DNA of 64,000 nucleotides from Hyphomicrobiales bacterium (GCA_900471525.1 UCEZ01000021.1:62001-126000); one strand, 5' to 3'; counted from the stretch's first letter, positions 25,846-36,088 are shown. The notes: generated by a model from the letters alone, not told the origin. Numbers and translations are program-made.

Positions 25846-28062
25846 CTACGCCGCCTCCTTCGCTTTCGCATACGGATCGAACCGTCCGTAGAACGTCTCG
25901 CCCTTCGCCGCCATGTCCTTCAAGAGCGGTGTCGGCTGGAAATGCTCGCCGTAGCTTGCCGCCAGCTTTTCGCAGAGTGCCACGAACGCCTTCACACCCA
26001 TGCCGTCGATATAGCTCAGCGTGCCGCCGGTATAGGGGGCGAAGCCGAAGCCGAGGATGGAGCCGACGTCGGCTTCGCGCGGGTCGGTGACGATGCCCTC
26101 TTCGATGGTGCGGGCAGCTTCGAGCGCGATGGTGACGAGGAAGCGCTGCTTGATCGTCTCGACGTCGAAGTCTTCGGCCGGCTTCTGCGGGAAGAGGTCC
26201 TTGAGGCCTGGCCAGAGTGACTTCTTGGCAGGCTTGGCCGGGTAATCGTAGAAACCCTTGCCGTTCTTGCGGCCGCGGCGATCGAGGTCATCGACGAGCT
26301 TGTTGATCAGCGTCATGTGCTGCGGATCGACCGATGCCTCTCCGAGGTCGGCGATCGAGGCCTTGAGGATCTTCTGGGAGAGGTCGATCGCCACTTCGTC
26401 GTTGAGCGACAGCGGGCCGACCGGCATGCCGGCCATCTTGGCGGCATTCTCGATCATCGCCGCCGGCACGCCTTCGATCAGCATGTCATAGGCTTCGTGG
26501 ATATAACGGAAGACGCAGCGGTTGACGTAGAAGCCGCGCGTATCGTTGACGACGATCGGCGTCTTCTTGATCGCGGCGACGAAATCAAGGGCGACGGCCA
26601 GCGCGGTGTCGCCGGTTTCCTTGCCGAGGATGACTTCCGTCAGCATCATCTTCTCGACCGGCGAGAAGAAGTGGATACCGATGAACTGGGCCGGGCGCTT
26701 CGAATTCTTCGCAAGGCCGGTGATCGGCAGGGTCGAGGTGTTGGAGGCAAAGATGGCATCTTCGGAAAGCACGGCCTCGACCTTCTCGATGACGTCCTTC
26801 TTCACCTGGCGGTCCTCGAACACGGCCTCGACGACGAGCTTGACGTCTTTCAGGTCGCTGTAGTCGGCGGACGGGGTGATCAGCGCCAAGAGGGCTTCGC
26901 CCTGTTCTTGTGTCAGTCGTCCCTTACCGATCGAGTCCTTCACCAGACCCTCGGAATGGGTCTTGCCCTTGGTCGCGGCTTCGATGTCGCGGTCGATCAG
27001 GGTGACGGCGATGCCGGCGGCGGCCGAGACATAGGCGATCGAGGCGCCCATGAAGCCGGCGCCGACGACGCCGATCTGCTTCAGGTCCGACTTCGGCACA
27101 CCGGCCGGGCGGCGGGCGCCCTTGCCGAGTTCCTGCATCGAGATGAACAGCGAGCGGATCATCGAGAAGGCTTCGGTGGTCTGCAGGATCTCGGTGAAGT
27201 AGCGCTGCTCGATCTTCAAGCCGGTGTCGAAGGGGACCTGCAGGCCTTCATAGACGCATTTGAGGATGGCAAGGCCGCCCGGATAATTGCCTGATGTTTC
27301 GCGGCGCAGGATGGCGGAGGCGGCTGGCCAGAGCTGGGCCGCCGCCGGCGTCCAGATGCCGCCGCCGGGCACCTTGTAGCCCTTTTCGTCCCAGGGCTGG
27401 ACGGGTTTGAGGCCGTTCTTGATCATGGCCTTGGCGGCATTGATCAGTTCGGCCGGTTCGGCGATCTCGTGGATCAGGCCCATGGCCTTGGCGCGCTGCG
27501 GGGTGAGCGAGGAGCCGGTTGTCATCATCTGCAGGGCGTCCTGCGCGTTGGTGAGCCGCGGAACGCGCTGCGTGCCGCCGGCGCCGGGGAAGATGCCGAC
27601 CTTGACCTCGGGCAGCGCCAGCTTCACCGATTTGGAATTGGCGGCAACGCGGCCGTGGCAAGCCAGCGACAATTCAAATGCGCCGCCCATGCAGGTGCCG
27701 TTGATGGCAGAGACCCACGGCTTGCCGGATGTTTCGAGCTTGCGGAACAGGCCTGTCATCTGCCCGGTCAGCTCGAACAGCTTTTGGGCGGCATTGTCGG
27801 GGTCGAGCTTCTTCTGCTCGGCCTGGAGCGTGAACATGCCCTTGATCATCGACAGGTCGGCGCCGCCGGAGAAGGTGGACTTGCCGGAGGTGAAGACGAC
27901 GCCCTTGACGGCTTCGTCTGCCACGGTCTGGTCGACGATCGCGTCGAGTTCCTTCATGACCTCGACCGTGAAGACGTTCATCGACTTGTCGGGCATGTTC
28001 CAGGTGATCAGCGCGATGCCGTCGGCGTCGGTTTCGATGGTGAAATTAGTGTAGGTGGTCAT
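25846..28062 (-). CDS. fadJ: bifunctional enoyl-CoA hydratase / 3-hydroxyacyl-CoA dehydrogenase (FadJ/FadB type)
   Basis: A 738-residue beta-oxidation enzyme performing hydration and NAD-dependent oxidation. The N-terminal crotonase domain (about 5-190) has SGGADLSMIKGM and MGGAFELSLACH around the oxyanion hole and its catalytic Glu. The dehydrogenase part begins near 325 with GVVGAGFMGASIAYV (NAD-binding) and has the catalytic His in FIGIHFFSPVEKM. The C-terminal 3HCDH domains follow (NDTRGFYVNRCVF, GFGFAPYTGGTLSYIDGMG). I chose ATG 28062, where the sequence starts MTTYTNFTIE, with AGGA nine bases upstream. It follows the thiolase gene by 142 bp holding a palindromic repeat. Confidence 0.93.
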   Translation of the reverse strand: MTTYTNFTIETDADGIALITWNMPDKSMNVFTVEVMKELDAIVDQTVADEAVKGVVFTSGKSTFSGGADLSMIKGMFTLQAEQKKLDPDNAAQKLFELTGQMTGLFRKLETSGKPWVSAINGTCMGGAFELSLACHGRVAANSKSVKLALPEVKVGIFPGAGGTQRVPRLTNAQDALQMMTTGSSLTPQRAKAMGLIHEIAEPAELINAAKAMIKNGLKPVQPWDEKGYKVPGGGIWTPAAAQLWPAASAILRRETSGNYPGGLAILKCVYEGLQVPFDTGLKIEQRYFTEILQTTEAFSMIRSLFISMQELGKGARRPAGVPKSDLKQIGVVGAGFMGASIAYVSAAAGIAVTLIDRDIEAATKGKTHSEGLVKDSIGKGRLTQEQGEALLALITPSADYSDLKDVKLVVEAVFEDRQVKKDVIEKVEAVLSEDAIFASNTSTLPITGLAKNSKRPAQFIGIHFFSPVEKMMLTEVILGKETGDTALAVALDFVAAIKKTPIVVNDTRGFYVNRCVFRYIHEAYDMLIEGVPAAMIENAAKMAGMPVGPLSLNDEVAIDLSQKILKASIADLGEASVDPQHMTLINKLVDDLDRRGRKNGKGFYDYPAKPAKKSLWPGLKDLFPQKPAEDFDVETIKQRFLVTIALEAARTIEEGIVTDPREADVGSILGFGFAPYTGGTLSYIDGMGVKAFVALCEKLAASYGEHFQPTPLLKDMAAKGETFYGRFDPYAKAKEAA

Positions 28063-28121
28063 TGTGGGATTTCCTCTTCCCTGAAATTCTGTTCCGGCCG
28101 TTTGTGTATCCTCCTCTCCGT

Positions 28122-28191
28122 CATCCTCGGGCTTGACCCGAGGACCCATGCCGCGGGGCCGTGGATGGTCGGGTCAAGCCCGACCATGATG
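28122..28191. repeat. palindromic intergenic repeat between fadA and fadJ
   Basis: Two hairpins, CCTCGGG-N5-CCCGAGG (28125-28143) and ATGGTCGGG-N5-CCCGACCAT (28165-28187), are themselves roughly reverse complements, so the whole segment can form one long stem. It is of the mobile palindromic type scattered in rhizobial genomes. Within the operon it may stabilise mRNA ends. Confidence 0.65.
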
Positions 28192-28204
28192 GAGGACTGG
28201 GGGA

Positions 28205-29413
28205 CTACACCCGCTCGATGATCGTCGCCGTGCCCATGCCGGCGCCGATGCAGAGCGTCACAAGCGCGGTTTGCAGGCCGCGGCGCTCCAGTTCGTCGAG
28301 CACGGTGCCGAGGATCATCGCGCCGGTGGCGCCGAGCGGGTGGCCCAAGGCGATCGCGCCGCCGTTGACGTTGATCTTGTCATGCGGGATGTCGAAGGCC
28401 TGCATGTAACGCAAGACGACGGCGGCAAAAGCTTCGTTGAGCTCGAACAGGTCGATATCGGCGATGGTCATGCCGGCGCGCTTCAAAAGCTTTTCGGTGA
28501 CATCGACCGGGCCGGTCAGCATCAGCGCCGGATCGGAGCCGATATTGGCGAAATGCTTGATGCGGGCGCGGGGCTTCAGGCCCATCGCTTCGCCGCCGGC
28601 CTTGGAGCCGAGGAGGACTGCAGCCGAGCCATCGACGATGCCGGACGAATTGCCGGCATGGTGGACATAGTTGATGCGCTCGATTTCCGGATGCGCCTGG
28701 ATGCCGACGGCCTCGAAGCCGCCCATCTCGCCGGGCATCTGGAAGGAAGGGTTGAGGCTCGCAAGGTTCTGCATCGTCGTTGTCGGACGCATGTGCTCGT
28801 CCTTGGCGAGGATAACGATGCCGTTCTGGTCCTTTACCGGGATGACCGACTTGTCGAAATAGCCGTTGTCCCAGGAATGGCCGGCGCGCTTCTGGCTCTC
28901 GACGGCATAGGCGTCGACGTCATCGCGGGAGAAGCCGTATTTTGTGGCGATCAGGTCTGCCGAGACGCCCTGCGGCATGAAATAGCCGGGGAAGTTGACG
29001 GAGGGGTCCATGTACCAGGCGCCGCCGGACATGCCCATGCCGACGCGGGACATGGATTCAACGCCACCGGCGATGACGATGTCGTCGGCGCCTTGCGCGA
29101 TCTTGCCGGCCGCGAAATTGATGGCGTCAAGGCCAGAGGCGCAGAACCGGGAGATCTGCATACCGGGGGCCTTGTTGGAATAGCCGGCCTCGAAGGCGGC
29201 GGCCTTCGGGATCACGGCGCCCGCTTCGAACACCGGATCGACGCAGCCCATGATGATGTCATCGACGGTGGACGTATCGAGCCCGTTGCGGTCGCGCAGC
29301 GCCTGCAGCGCCTTGGCGGCCAGACGCGGCGTCGGCACTTCGTGCAGCGCCCCGTCCTTCTTGCCCCGGCCGCGCGGCGTACGCACGTGGTCGTAAACGA
29401 AGACTTCGGTCAT
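28205..29413 (-). CDS. fadA: acetyl-CoA C-acyltransferase (thiolase)
   Basis: A 402-residue thiolase that cleaves 3-ketoacyl-CoA with CoA. The nucleophilic Cys is in [16 protein letters not shown] (about residue 92), and the C-terminal catalytic His and Cys are in [15 protein letters not shown] and [25 protein letters not shown] and [12 protein letters not shown] are also standard. It pairs with the FadJ-type enzyme downstream to form the usual trifunctional set. The start [15 protein letters not shown] is the normal family N-terminus. Confidence 0.94.
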   Translation of the reverse strand: MTEVFVYDHVRTPRGRGKKDGALHEVPTPRLAAKALQALRDRNGLDTSTVDDIIMGCVDPVFEAGAVIPKAAAFEAGYSNKAPGMQISRFCASGLDAINFAAGKIAQGADDIVIAGGVESMSRVGMGMSGGAWYMDPSVNFPGYFMPQGVSADLIATKYGFSRDDVDAYAVESQKRAGHSWDNGYFDKSVIPVKDQNGIVILAKDEHMRPTTTMQNLASLNPSFQMPGEMGGFEAVGIQAHPEIERINYVHHAGNSSGIVDGSAAVLLGSKAGGEAMGLKPRARIKHFANIGSDPALMLTGPVDVTEKLLKRAGMTIADIDLFELNEAFAAVVLRYMQAFDIPHDKINVNGGAIALGHPLGATGAMILGTVLDELERRGLQTALVTLCIGAGMGTATIIERV

Positions 29414-29475
29414 GATTGTTTTCTCCCTAAACGTCGCTAACCAGGCGGGTTAGGACGAAATCCGATTATCGTCTG

Positions 29476-29670
29476 CTAATTGTCGTCGCCAAACGGCGGT
29501 TGCGTGTTTGTGTTTGATGCACCAACCAGCGGCGCTATCAGCATGCGGCCTTCCGTCGCCGTCACATCGAGAGTCATGCCGGCAGAGAGGCCCAACGTGG
29601 CAATGAGTTCATCTGGAATGGGCATGAGAACCTCACCATCCAGTTCAACAAGTGCAACAGTTGTTGTCAT
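29476..29670 (-). CDS. AbrB/MazE/SpoVT-like DNA-binding protein (orphan antitoxin type)
   Basis: A 64-residue protein with the swapped-hairpin AbrB fold: VALVELDGEVLMPIPDELIATLGL and LSAGMTLDVTATEGRMLIAPL, the usual 'beta hairpin, P-x-x-x-x-x-x-L-G-L-x-x-G-x-x-L-x-V' pattern. It ends in a polar tail. AbrB-like antitoxins usually come with a PIN or MazF toxin, but none is adjacent: its neighbours are the thiolase gene (62 bp downstream) and the acyl-CoA dehydrogenase gene (193 bp upstream). It may be a leftover antitoxin or a regulator of the fad genes. Confidence 0.8.
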   Translation of the reverse strand: MTTTVALVELDGEVLMPIPDELIATLGLSAGMTLDVTATEGRMLIAPLVGASNTNTQPPFGDDN

Positions 29671-29771
29671 GGCTTAACTCCCCGATTTTGTGCAGCCGAT
29701 GGATCACGGTAATATCGCATCGTGTTGTCATCAATCGGGAACATCGTTGTGGGGCGAAACAGTCTCTAAAC

Positions 29772-29804
29772 CCGTCATCCCTGTGACGAGCACAGGGATG
29801 ACGG
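29772..29804. repeat. 14-bp perfect hairpin repeat
   Basis: CCGTCATCCCTGTG and CACAGGGATGACGG are perfect 14-base arms around ACGAG, with no T tract. It lies downstream of the acyl-CoA dehydrogenase stop. A diverged relative occurs at 58368-58482. It may act as a transcript-end stabiliser. Confidence 0.75.
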
Positions 29805-29863
29805 AGAGAAGATTTGCCTTCCGTAACAACGGCCACATCATTTCCTCTTCTGGTCGAGCGACC

Positions 29864-31660
29864 TTAGAACGCGGCCGCATCCAGCGCCATCATGCTGTCG
29901 GCGCCGGTTTCGATGCGGGCCTTGCGCAAGGCCGTTTCCGGCATGATGCGTTCCATGAAGAACTTCGCGGTGACGAGCTTGTTCTTCAGGTAGGCTTCGC
30001 GGTCGCCCGCACCTTCCTCCAGCTTTTCCTCCGCCGTCTTGGCGATCTTGGCCCACATATAGCCGAGCACGACGAGGCCGAAGAGGTGCATGTAGTCGGT
30101 CGAACCAGCGCCGGCATTGTCGGGCTTGGCCATCGCGTTGCCCATGAACCACATGGTCGCCGCCTGCAGGTCGTTCAAGCCCTTCTTCAGGCCCTTGGTG
30201 TAGGTAACCAGCTTTTCATCGGCGCGGTTCTCCTCGCAGAAATCGCCGATTTCCTTGAACAGGGCGGTGATGGCGCGGCCGCCGTTCAGCGCCAGCTTGC
30301 GGCCGACGAGGTCGAGTGCCTGGATGCCGTTGGCGCCTTCGTAGATCATGGCGATGCGGGCATCGCGGACATACTGGCTCATGCCGTGTTCTTCGATATA
30401 GCCGTGACCGCCGAACAGCTGCTGGGCCATGACGGCGTGGTCGAAGCCCTTGTCGGTCAGGACGCCCTTAAGGATTGGTGTCATCAGGCCGAGGATATCG
30501 TCGGCGGTCTGGCGGTCAGCGTCGTTGTCGCCGCGATGGGCGATGTCGGATTTGAGCGCGGTCCAGAGCGTGAAGGCGCGGCCGGCTTCGTTGAAGGCCT
30601 TGATGGTCATCAGCACGCGGCGCACGTCGGGATGGACGATGATCGGGTCGGCCTTCTTGTCCGGCGCCTTGACGCCGGAGAGCGAGCGGCCCTGGATGCG
30701 GTCGCGGGCATAGTTGGCGGCGTTCTGATAGGCGACTTCAGCAACCGACAAGCCTTGCAGACCGACGCCGAGGCGAGCCTCGTTCATCATCACGAACATG
30801 GCGTTCAGGCCCTTGTTCTCCGTGCCGATGAGATAACCGACAGCCTCGTCATAGTTCATGACGCAGGTCGAATTGCCGTGGATGCCCATCTTGTGCTCGA
30901 TCGCGCCGCAGGAAACGGTGTTGCGCGCACCGACGGAGCCGTCGGCCTCGACATGGAATTTCGGCACGATGAACAGCGAAATGCCCTTCACCCCTTCCGG
31001 CGCGCCTTCGATACGGGCCAGCACCAGATGGATGATATTGTCGGCCATGTCGTGTTCGCCGGCGGAGATGAAGATCTTCTGGCCGGAAATCCTGTAGGAG
31101 CCGTCGCCCTGCGGAACGGCCTTGGAACGCAGCAGGCCGAGGTCGGTGCCACAATGGGGCTCGGTCAGGTTCATGGTGCCGGTCCAGTCGCCAGCCACCA
31201 TCTTCGGCAGATAGGTTGCCTTCTGCGCGTCGGTGCCGTGCACGAGGATCGCGGCAATCGCGCCCTGGGTCAGGCCCGGATACATGGTCAGCGCCATGTT
31301 GGCCGAGGACATGTATTCGCCGATCGCCGTATGAAGCGTATAGGGCAGGCCCTGACCGCCGAATTCTTCCGGGACCGAGAGCCCGAGCCAACCGCCCTCA
31401 CGGTACTGGTCGAAGGCCTGCTTGAAGCCCTTGGGCGTGGTCACCGTCGCATCGTCGTTACGCTTGCAGCCTTCCTGGTCGCCGGAGAGGTTGACCGGGA
31501 ACAGCACTTCCTCAGCGAGTTTCGCCGCTTCGCCGACGATCGCCTCGATCATGTCGGGCGTTGCATCGGCAAAGCCGGGCAGGTTGTTGTAGCGCTCGAT
31601 GCCGAGAACGTCGTTGAGAATGAAAAGCGTGTCTTCGACCGGGGCCTTATAGCTGGGCAT
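29864..31660 (-). CDS. acyl-CoA dehydrogenase (long, 598-residue type)
   Basis: First enzyme of the beta-oxidation cycle, an FAD enzyme making trans-2-enoyl-CoA. It shows the ACAD blocks: [18 protein letters not shown] (about 88-105), [15 protein letters not shown] (flavin and substrate), [12 protein letters not shown], and [16 protein letters not shown], whose Glu (YEG) is the likely base. The C-terminal extension of about 130 residues is the ACAD_C type found in larger bacterial enzymes. It is the first gene of the minus-strand run that continues with the AbrB-like, thiolase and FadJ-type genes, and has an operator-like palindrome 84 bases upstream. Confidence 0.93.
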   Translation of the reverse strand: MPSYKAPVEDTLFILNDVLGIERYNNLPGFADATPDMIEAIVGEAAKLAEEVLFPVNLSGDQEGCKRNDDATVTTPKGFKQAFDQYREGGWLGLSVPEEFGGQGLPYTLHTAIGEYMSSANMALTMYPGLTQGAIAAILVHGTDAQKATYLPKMVAGDWTGTMNLTEPHCGTDLGLLRSKAVPQGDGSYRISGQKIFISAGEHDMADNIIHLVLARIEGAPEGVKGISLFIVPKFHVEADGSVGARNTVSCGAIEHKMGIHGNSTCVMNYDEAVGYLIGTENKGLNAMFVMMNEARLGVGLQGLSVAEVAYQNAANYARDRIQGRSLSGVKAPDKKADPIIVHPDVRRVLMTIKAFNEAGRAFTLWTALKSDIAHRGDNDADRQTADDILGLMTPILKGVLTDKGFDHAVMAQQLFGGHGYIEEHGMSQYVRDARIAMIYEGANGIQALDLVGRKLALNGGRAITALFKEIGDFCEENRADEKLVTYTKGLKKGLNDLQAATMWFMGNAMAKPDNAGAGSTDYMHLFGLVVLGYMWAKIAKTAEEKLEEGAGDREAYLKNKLVTAKFFMERIMPETALRKARIETGADSMMALDAAAF

Positions 31661-31743
31661 GTCTCGTGTTCCTCACCTGTAACCGTGTCACGGGGCAAAC
31701 CTCTCCTAAGGCGAGCCTCGTCATTTTCAGCATGCTACAAAAC

Positions 31744-31767
31744 TTTGACGTTTGCGTAAACGTCAAA
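31744..31767. promoter_or_regulatory. operator-like palindrome upstream of the fad operon
   Basis: TTTGACGTTT and AAACGTCAAA are perfect 10-base arms with GCGT between them. It is 84 bases before the acyl-CoA dehydrogenase start and about 310 before podJ. The TTGACGTTNNNAACGTCAA shape is like binding sites remembered for MerR-family LiuR or other fatty-acid/branched-chain degradation repressors in proteobacteria; the actual regulator is unknown. Confidence 0.6.
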
Positions 31768-31897
31768 ATTAATCCGTCGGCAAGATTTGATCGATCGACC
31801 GGACCGACGGGCCGCAATATCGATGTGCCGAAACAGCAATGTGAAAGCCTCCCGCAATCAGCATGCACCCAAATCGTTAAAAAATTTTCAGTCAGGT

Positions 31898-31912
31898 TAA
31901 CGGCTTATTTAC
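31898..31912 (+). promoter_or_regulatory. candidate CtrA-like site upstream of podJ
   Basis: TTAA-N7-TTTA differs by one base from the CtrA consensus TTAA-N7-TTAA. It lies about 165 bases before the podJ ATG. A GANTC site (GATTC, 32039-32043) for CcrM methylation lies 32 bases before the ATG. Both are short and could be chance. Confidence 0.3.
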
Positions 31913-32074
31913 CACGTTTCGTGAAAGTGCGTGTTGAGATGGTCATAGCTGCAATAGTTCTGTCTTCGCGTCGTTGCAGCTTTGTCCGGATCGGTACCGG
32001 AGCCACCGGAAGGCGGGGATTTGCCTTTCTGAAGCCCGGATTCCGATCAAGGCCGATGAAAGAGGCGAAGAACG

Positions 32075-35000
32075 ATGAACGGATCGCGATCAAACACGCC
32101 ACGCCCCGGCGCCCAGTCCTATGGTGACAGGTCGTCCCTCGATGCGCTCAACCGCACGATCGAAGGGCTGGAAGCGCGTATCGAAGGATTGATGGGAACG
32201 GCCGCGCGTGATCCGCGTGCCCGCACGCTGGCGGAGCGTGATGTTCCCGTCGCCCGTCCTGACCCGATCTCCGAGATCATGCAGCGCCAACGGACCCTGA
32301 CGGCGACCCGCGAACGCGATGCTGTCCGCGAACGCGACATTATCCGTGACCGCGTCCAGCCACGCCCGGAAGTGCGCGCCTATGAAGAGCGCAGTATTCC
32401 TTCGGTCCAGCCGCGTCGCGAGCTGCCGGTTGCGCCGCCACTCAGCGAGCAGCTGCGCGGCGAAGCCTATCGGAGCGAACCGTTCCGCCGCGAATCGGGC
32501 CGCCCAGAAAACATGCGCCAGGAAAACCTGCGTCCGGAAATCGCACGCCAGCAGACAACCCAGCGGCAGGAGCCGGCGCGTAGCGAATCTTTCTCCGAAC
32601 CATTCCGCAGCGAGCCACAGCGTCCGGATCCGGCCATGGCCGAGATCGCTCAGGCACTGGTCGGCCTGCGCCAGGAGCTGAAGAAGGACATTGCCGATGG
32701 CCTGTCCCGCGAGATGACGACGCTGCGTGCCGAAATCCGCGGCATCACGGTCGACGCGGCCCAGGACCAGACGATGGCGGAAGACATCCGCGGCGATCTG
32801 CAGCGGCTGTCCGATAGCATCAACCAGCTCGGCCGGCAGGCGTCGCCGTCGCAGGCCGATGCGCTCAAGGTCGAGTTCGACGAACTGCGCCTGATGATCG
32901 ACGGTCTCGCCCGCGAAGACAGCGTGCGCCGCATGGAAACGCGCTGGACGGGCGTCGAAGACCGGATGAATGCCTTCGATTCCAATCGCGACGACGAACT
33001 GGTGGCGCTCGCCTACCGGCTCGACGAGATCAAGTCGCAGATCGGCTCGATGAACAGCGGGCCGGCCATCCACGCCCTGGAGGACAAGCTGGTTTCTGTC
33101 GCCCAGGCGATCGAAATGATCGGCCGTCATATGCAGCCGGATGACCGCCATATGGCGTCACAGTTTGCCGATCTGGATGCGCGTCTTGACGAGATCAGCC
33201 GCGCCATTGTCGCCAGCGGCCGTGTTGCCGTACCCGACAGCGCCGGCGTGACACGCGTCGAAGGCCGCCTTGCCGACCTCGCGCGCCAGATCGATGGCCT
33301 CCAGCGTCCAATCGACAATGGTGTTGGTTCACGGATCGAGGCTTTGGCTGCCCGCGTCGAGGAACTGGCCAACGAAGAAGCCACGGTGCGGCTTGAAGAA
33401 CGCCTTGACCAGCTGTCGTTGATGCTGGAGCGTTCGCAGAAGATTTCCGCCCAGCCCGACCTGACGGGATACCTCTCCGATATTTCCCGCAAGATCGATG
33501 CGCTCGACCAGGGTTCCGTCAACGACGCGCTCGCCGAGCGTCTCGACGATCTGGCGCGCCGGATCGACCAGCTGGACATGCCGCCGACGTCCTATGTCGG
33601 CGATGCCCGTTTCGACCGGCTCGAAGGCCAGCTTTCCGATATCGCCATCCGGCTTGAGGAAACCCATGCGGCGCCCTATGACGACAGCGAGATTCTGCGC
33701 AGCCTGCAGGATCAGATCGCCAATCTGTCGAGCCTCGTCAGCCAGCCGCGCGAGGCAAGCTCAAGCGCCGTGCCGGCCGAGTTCGAGGGCCGGATGAGCG
33801 CGCTCGAAGACTATCTGGCGACCAGCGACGAATATATCATCGAAGCGGCCCGCCAGGCCGCCGAGGCGGTGATGGAGGCCTATTCGAAGAATGGCGTAGC
33901 CCATACTGCTTCCGGCGGCGCCGACATGGCTGCGATCTCGGCGCTGGCCGACGATCTCAAGGTGCTTGAAGACATGAGCCGCTCAAGCGAGGAACGCACG
34001 GCGCGGACCTTCGAAGCGCTGCACGAGACACTCGTTCATATCGCTGAAAAGCTCGAACGGCTGGAAGAGCGCGGATTTGACCAGGAAGCGCCGCGCGCCT
34101 TCGGTACGCGCGGGCAGGACAGCCAGCCACAGATGCCGAGAGCAGCACAGCCGGTTTTCGAGACGCAGGACGATCCCTTCGCCGAGGCTGATTTCGGACA
34201 CCGCTATGAAGACCTGAAGCGCGACATGCACGGGCTTGCGGTCGGGACCGAACCTTCCAGTCCTTCGCGTGACGAGGTCGCGGAAGCGGTTTCCGTCGCC
34301 GCGGAGCAGGCAACCGTGCATCAGGGTGATGTCAAATCGACTGTAGTGCGTGCCGCCAAGCCCAGCCTTCTCGCCGGGCTCGCCAAACGGTTTAGCGGCA
34401 AGCGGGCCGAGCCTGCACGGGCCGTGGAACGCCAGGTTGTCGACCCGACGCCGTCGATAGACGCATCCGAGGCGATCGAGCCGGATGTCGCCAACCAGTT
34501 GCTGGAGCCCGGCTCCGGCGTCCCGGACGTCAAGAAGATCCTGGAGCGGGTTCGCGCCGGGCAGACGGGGCGCAATGCGCCGCCGAGCGAATCGGACAAG
34601 GCGGACTTCATTGCCGCCGCCCGCCGCGCCGCCCAGCTTGCCGCCGAAGAGGCCGATACGCTGAACAAGGGCAAGGGCGGCGCTGCCGCGTCGCCGATCG
34701 GTGGTGCCTTTGCCCGACATCGCCGCCCGATCCTGATGGCCGTCGGTGCCGTTCTTCTGGCGATCATGTCCTATCCACTGGTCAACACGCTGATCCGTGG
34801 CGACCGGGCGCCCGTCGAGGCGCCGGTGGCTGCCATCGAACAGCCGGTGACAGGTGAAATGCCGGTGACCAGCCAAACCCCGGAAATGGCCAATGTCGCA
34901 CCGGCGATCGAAGCTGGCGACAACGACATCGAGCCGCTGAGCACGCTGCAGCCGCAGGCAGAGAACACCGCAGAACAGTTGCCCGCGACCGAGCCGCAGA

Positions 35001-36088
35001 TGGCGCAGCCGGAAAAGGCAGCGACGGATACTGTTGCGCCGGAAGCCACGCTTTCCGACGCGCAAACGCCAGATACCGCGCAGGCGACGCCTGTGACAGG
35101 GGAGGCCAGTGCCAAGCTGCTTTCGCCGGTTATCGAAGGCGCAGCACCGGATACGGCGACGGGCTTTGACGGCGCGAAGGAGGAGAAGGCCACGGCCGAG
35201 ACCGCAACGCCGCCGGCATCAGGCGATACGGCGATCAGCGTTCCCAATGAAATCAAGCCGGAAGCGCTTGTCGAAGCCGCCAAGAAGGGCGATCCCCTGG
35301 CTCTGTTCGAAATCGGTGCTGTCTATACCGAAGGCCGCGGCATCAAGGCCGATCTGGCCGAGGCTGCGAAATGGTACCAGCGCGCCGCTGACGCTGGCGT
35401 TATTCCCGCCGAATACCGACTGGCGAGCCTCTACGAAAAGGGCACCGGCGTCGGCCGTGACCTGAAGAAGGCGCGCACGCTCTACCAGCAGGCCGCTGAA
35501 AAGGGCAATGCCAGCGCCATGCACAACCTGGCCGTCATGCTGGCAAGCGGCGGCGACGCGGCTCCGGATTTTGCCGGTGCCGGCAAATGGTTTGCCATGG
35601 CGGCCGATCGCGGCATTCGTGACAGCCAGTTCAACCTCGCAATCCTCTATGCCCGCGGCAATGGCGTGAGCCAGGACCTCGAGGAATCCTACAAGTGGTT
35701 CGCTGTCGCCGCCCGCGACGGTGATGCTGATGCTGCCCAGAAGCGCGACGAAGTCGGCAAGGCGCTCAAGCCCGATCAGCTGAAGAGCGCCAAGGCAAAA
35801 TTCGAGGCATGGAAGCTGACGCCGCTTGACGCCAAGGCCAATTCGGTCGATGTGCCCGATACCTGGGTCGGCAAGGGCACGAAGACCGCCTCGATCGACA
35901 TGAAGAAGGCGCTGCGCAACATCCAGGCCATCCTCAACAATAACGGCTTCGACGCCGGCAAGCCGGATGGCGAAATGGGCAGCAAGACCATTTCGGCGAT
36001 CAAGGCTTTCCAGAAGTTGATCGGCCAGGAGCCGACCGGGCAGATCACCGACGCGCTTGTCAAGGAACTCCTGAAGCGAAACGGCTAG
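32075..36088 (+). CDS. podJ: PodJ-like polar localisation factor
   Basis: A 1337-residue bitopic membrane protein. Residues 1-820 are charged and largely coiled-coil, built of repeated segments such as RLDDLARRIDQLD and RVEGRLADLARQIDGL. A single membrane helix lies near 885-905 (PILMAVGAVLLAIMSYPLV). A Pro/Ala/Glu-rich periplasmic linker follows. Residues about 1058-1210 are Sel1/TPR-like repeats (ALFEIGAVYTEGRGIKADLAEAAKW, then A-M-H-N-L-A-V-M-L). A peptidoglycan-binding_1 domain ends the protein (IQAILNNNGFDAGKPDGEMG). This order is that of Caulobacter and Agrobacterium PodJ, which marks a cell pole and recruits polarity factors. Confidence 0.9.
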   Translation: MNGSRSNTPRPGAQSYGDRSSLDALNRTIEGLEARIEGLMGTAARDPRARTLAERDVPVARPDPISEIMQRQRTLTATRERDAVRERDIIRDRVQPRPEVRAYEERSIPSVQPRRELPVAPPLSEQLRGEAYRSEPFRRESGRPENMRQENLRPEIARQQTTQRQEPARSESFSEPFRSEPQRPDPAMAEIAQALVGLRQELKKDIADGLSREMTTLRAEIRGITVDAAQDQTMAEDIRGDLQRLSDSINQLGRQASPSQADALKVEFDELRLMIDGLAREDSVRRMETRWTGVEDRMNAFDSNRDDELVALAYRLDEIKSQIGSMNSGPAIHALEDKLVSVAQAIEMIGRHMQPDDRHMASQFADLDARLDEISRAIVASGRVAVPDSAGVTRVEGRLADLARQIDGLQRPIDNGVGSRIEALAARVEELANEEATVRLEERLDQLSLMLERSQKISAQPDLTGYLSDISRKIDALDQGSVNDALAERLDDLARRIDQLDMPPTSYVGDARFDRLEGQLSDIAIRLEETHAAPYDDSEILRSLQDQIANLSSLVSQPREASSSAVPAEFEGRMSALEDYLATSDEYIIEAARQAAEAVMEAYSKNGVAHTASGGADMAAISALADDLKVLEDMSRSSEERTARTFEALHETLVHIAEKLERLEERGFDQEAPRAFGTRGQDSQPQMPRAAQPVFETQDDPFAEADFGHRYEDLKRDMHGLAVGTEPSSPSRDEVAEAVSVAAEQATVHQGDVKSTVVRAAKPSLLAGLAKRFSGKRAEPARAVERQVVDPTPSIDASEAIEPDVANQLLEPGSGVPDVKKILERVRAGQTGRNAPPSESDKADFIAAARRAAQLAAEEADTLNKGKGGAAASPIGGAFARHRRPILMAVGAVLLAIMSYPLVNTLIRGDRAPVEAPVAAIEQPVTGEMPVTSQTPEMANVAPAIEAGDNDIEPLSTLQPQAENTAEQLPATEPQMAQPEKAATDTVAPEATLSDAQTPDTAQATPVTGEASAKLLSPVIEGAAPDTATGFDGAKEEKATAETATPPASGDTAISVPNEIKPEALVEAAKKGDPLALFEIGAVYTEGRGIKADLAEAAKWYQRAADAGVIPAEYRLASLYEKGTGVGRDLKKARTLYQQAAEKGNASAMHNLAVMLASGGDAAPDFAGAGKWFAMAADRGIRDSQFNLAILYARGNGVSQDLEESYKWFAVAARDGDADAAQKRDEVGKALKPDQLKSAKAKFEAWKLTPLDAKANSVDVPDTWVGKGTKTASIDMKKALRNIQAILNNNGFDAGKPDGEMGSKTISAIKAFQKLIGQEPTGQITDALVKELLKRNG

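Noticed and set aside
29690-31759. A 689-codon + frame opposite the acyl-CoA dehydrogenase gene
   Set aside because: The minus strand carries clear ACAD motifs; this frame is its shadow.
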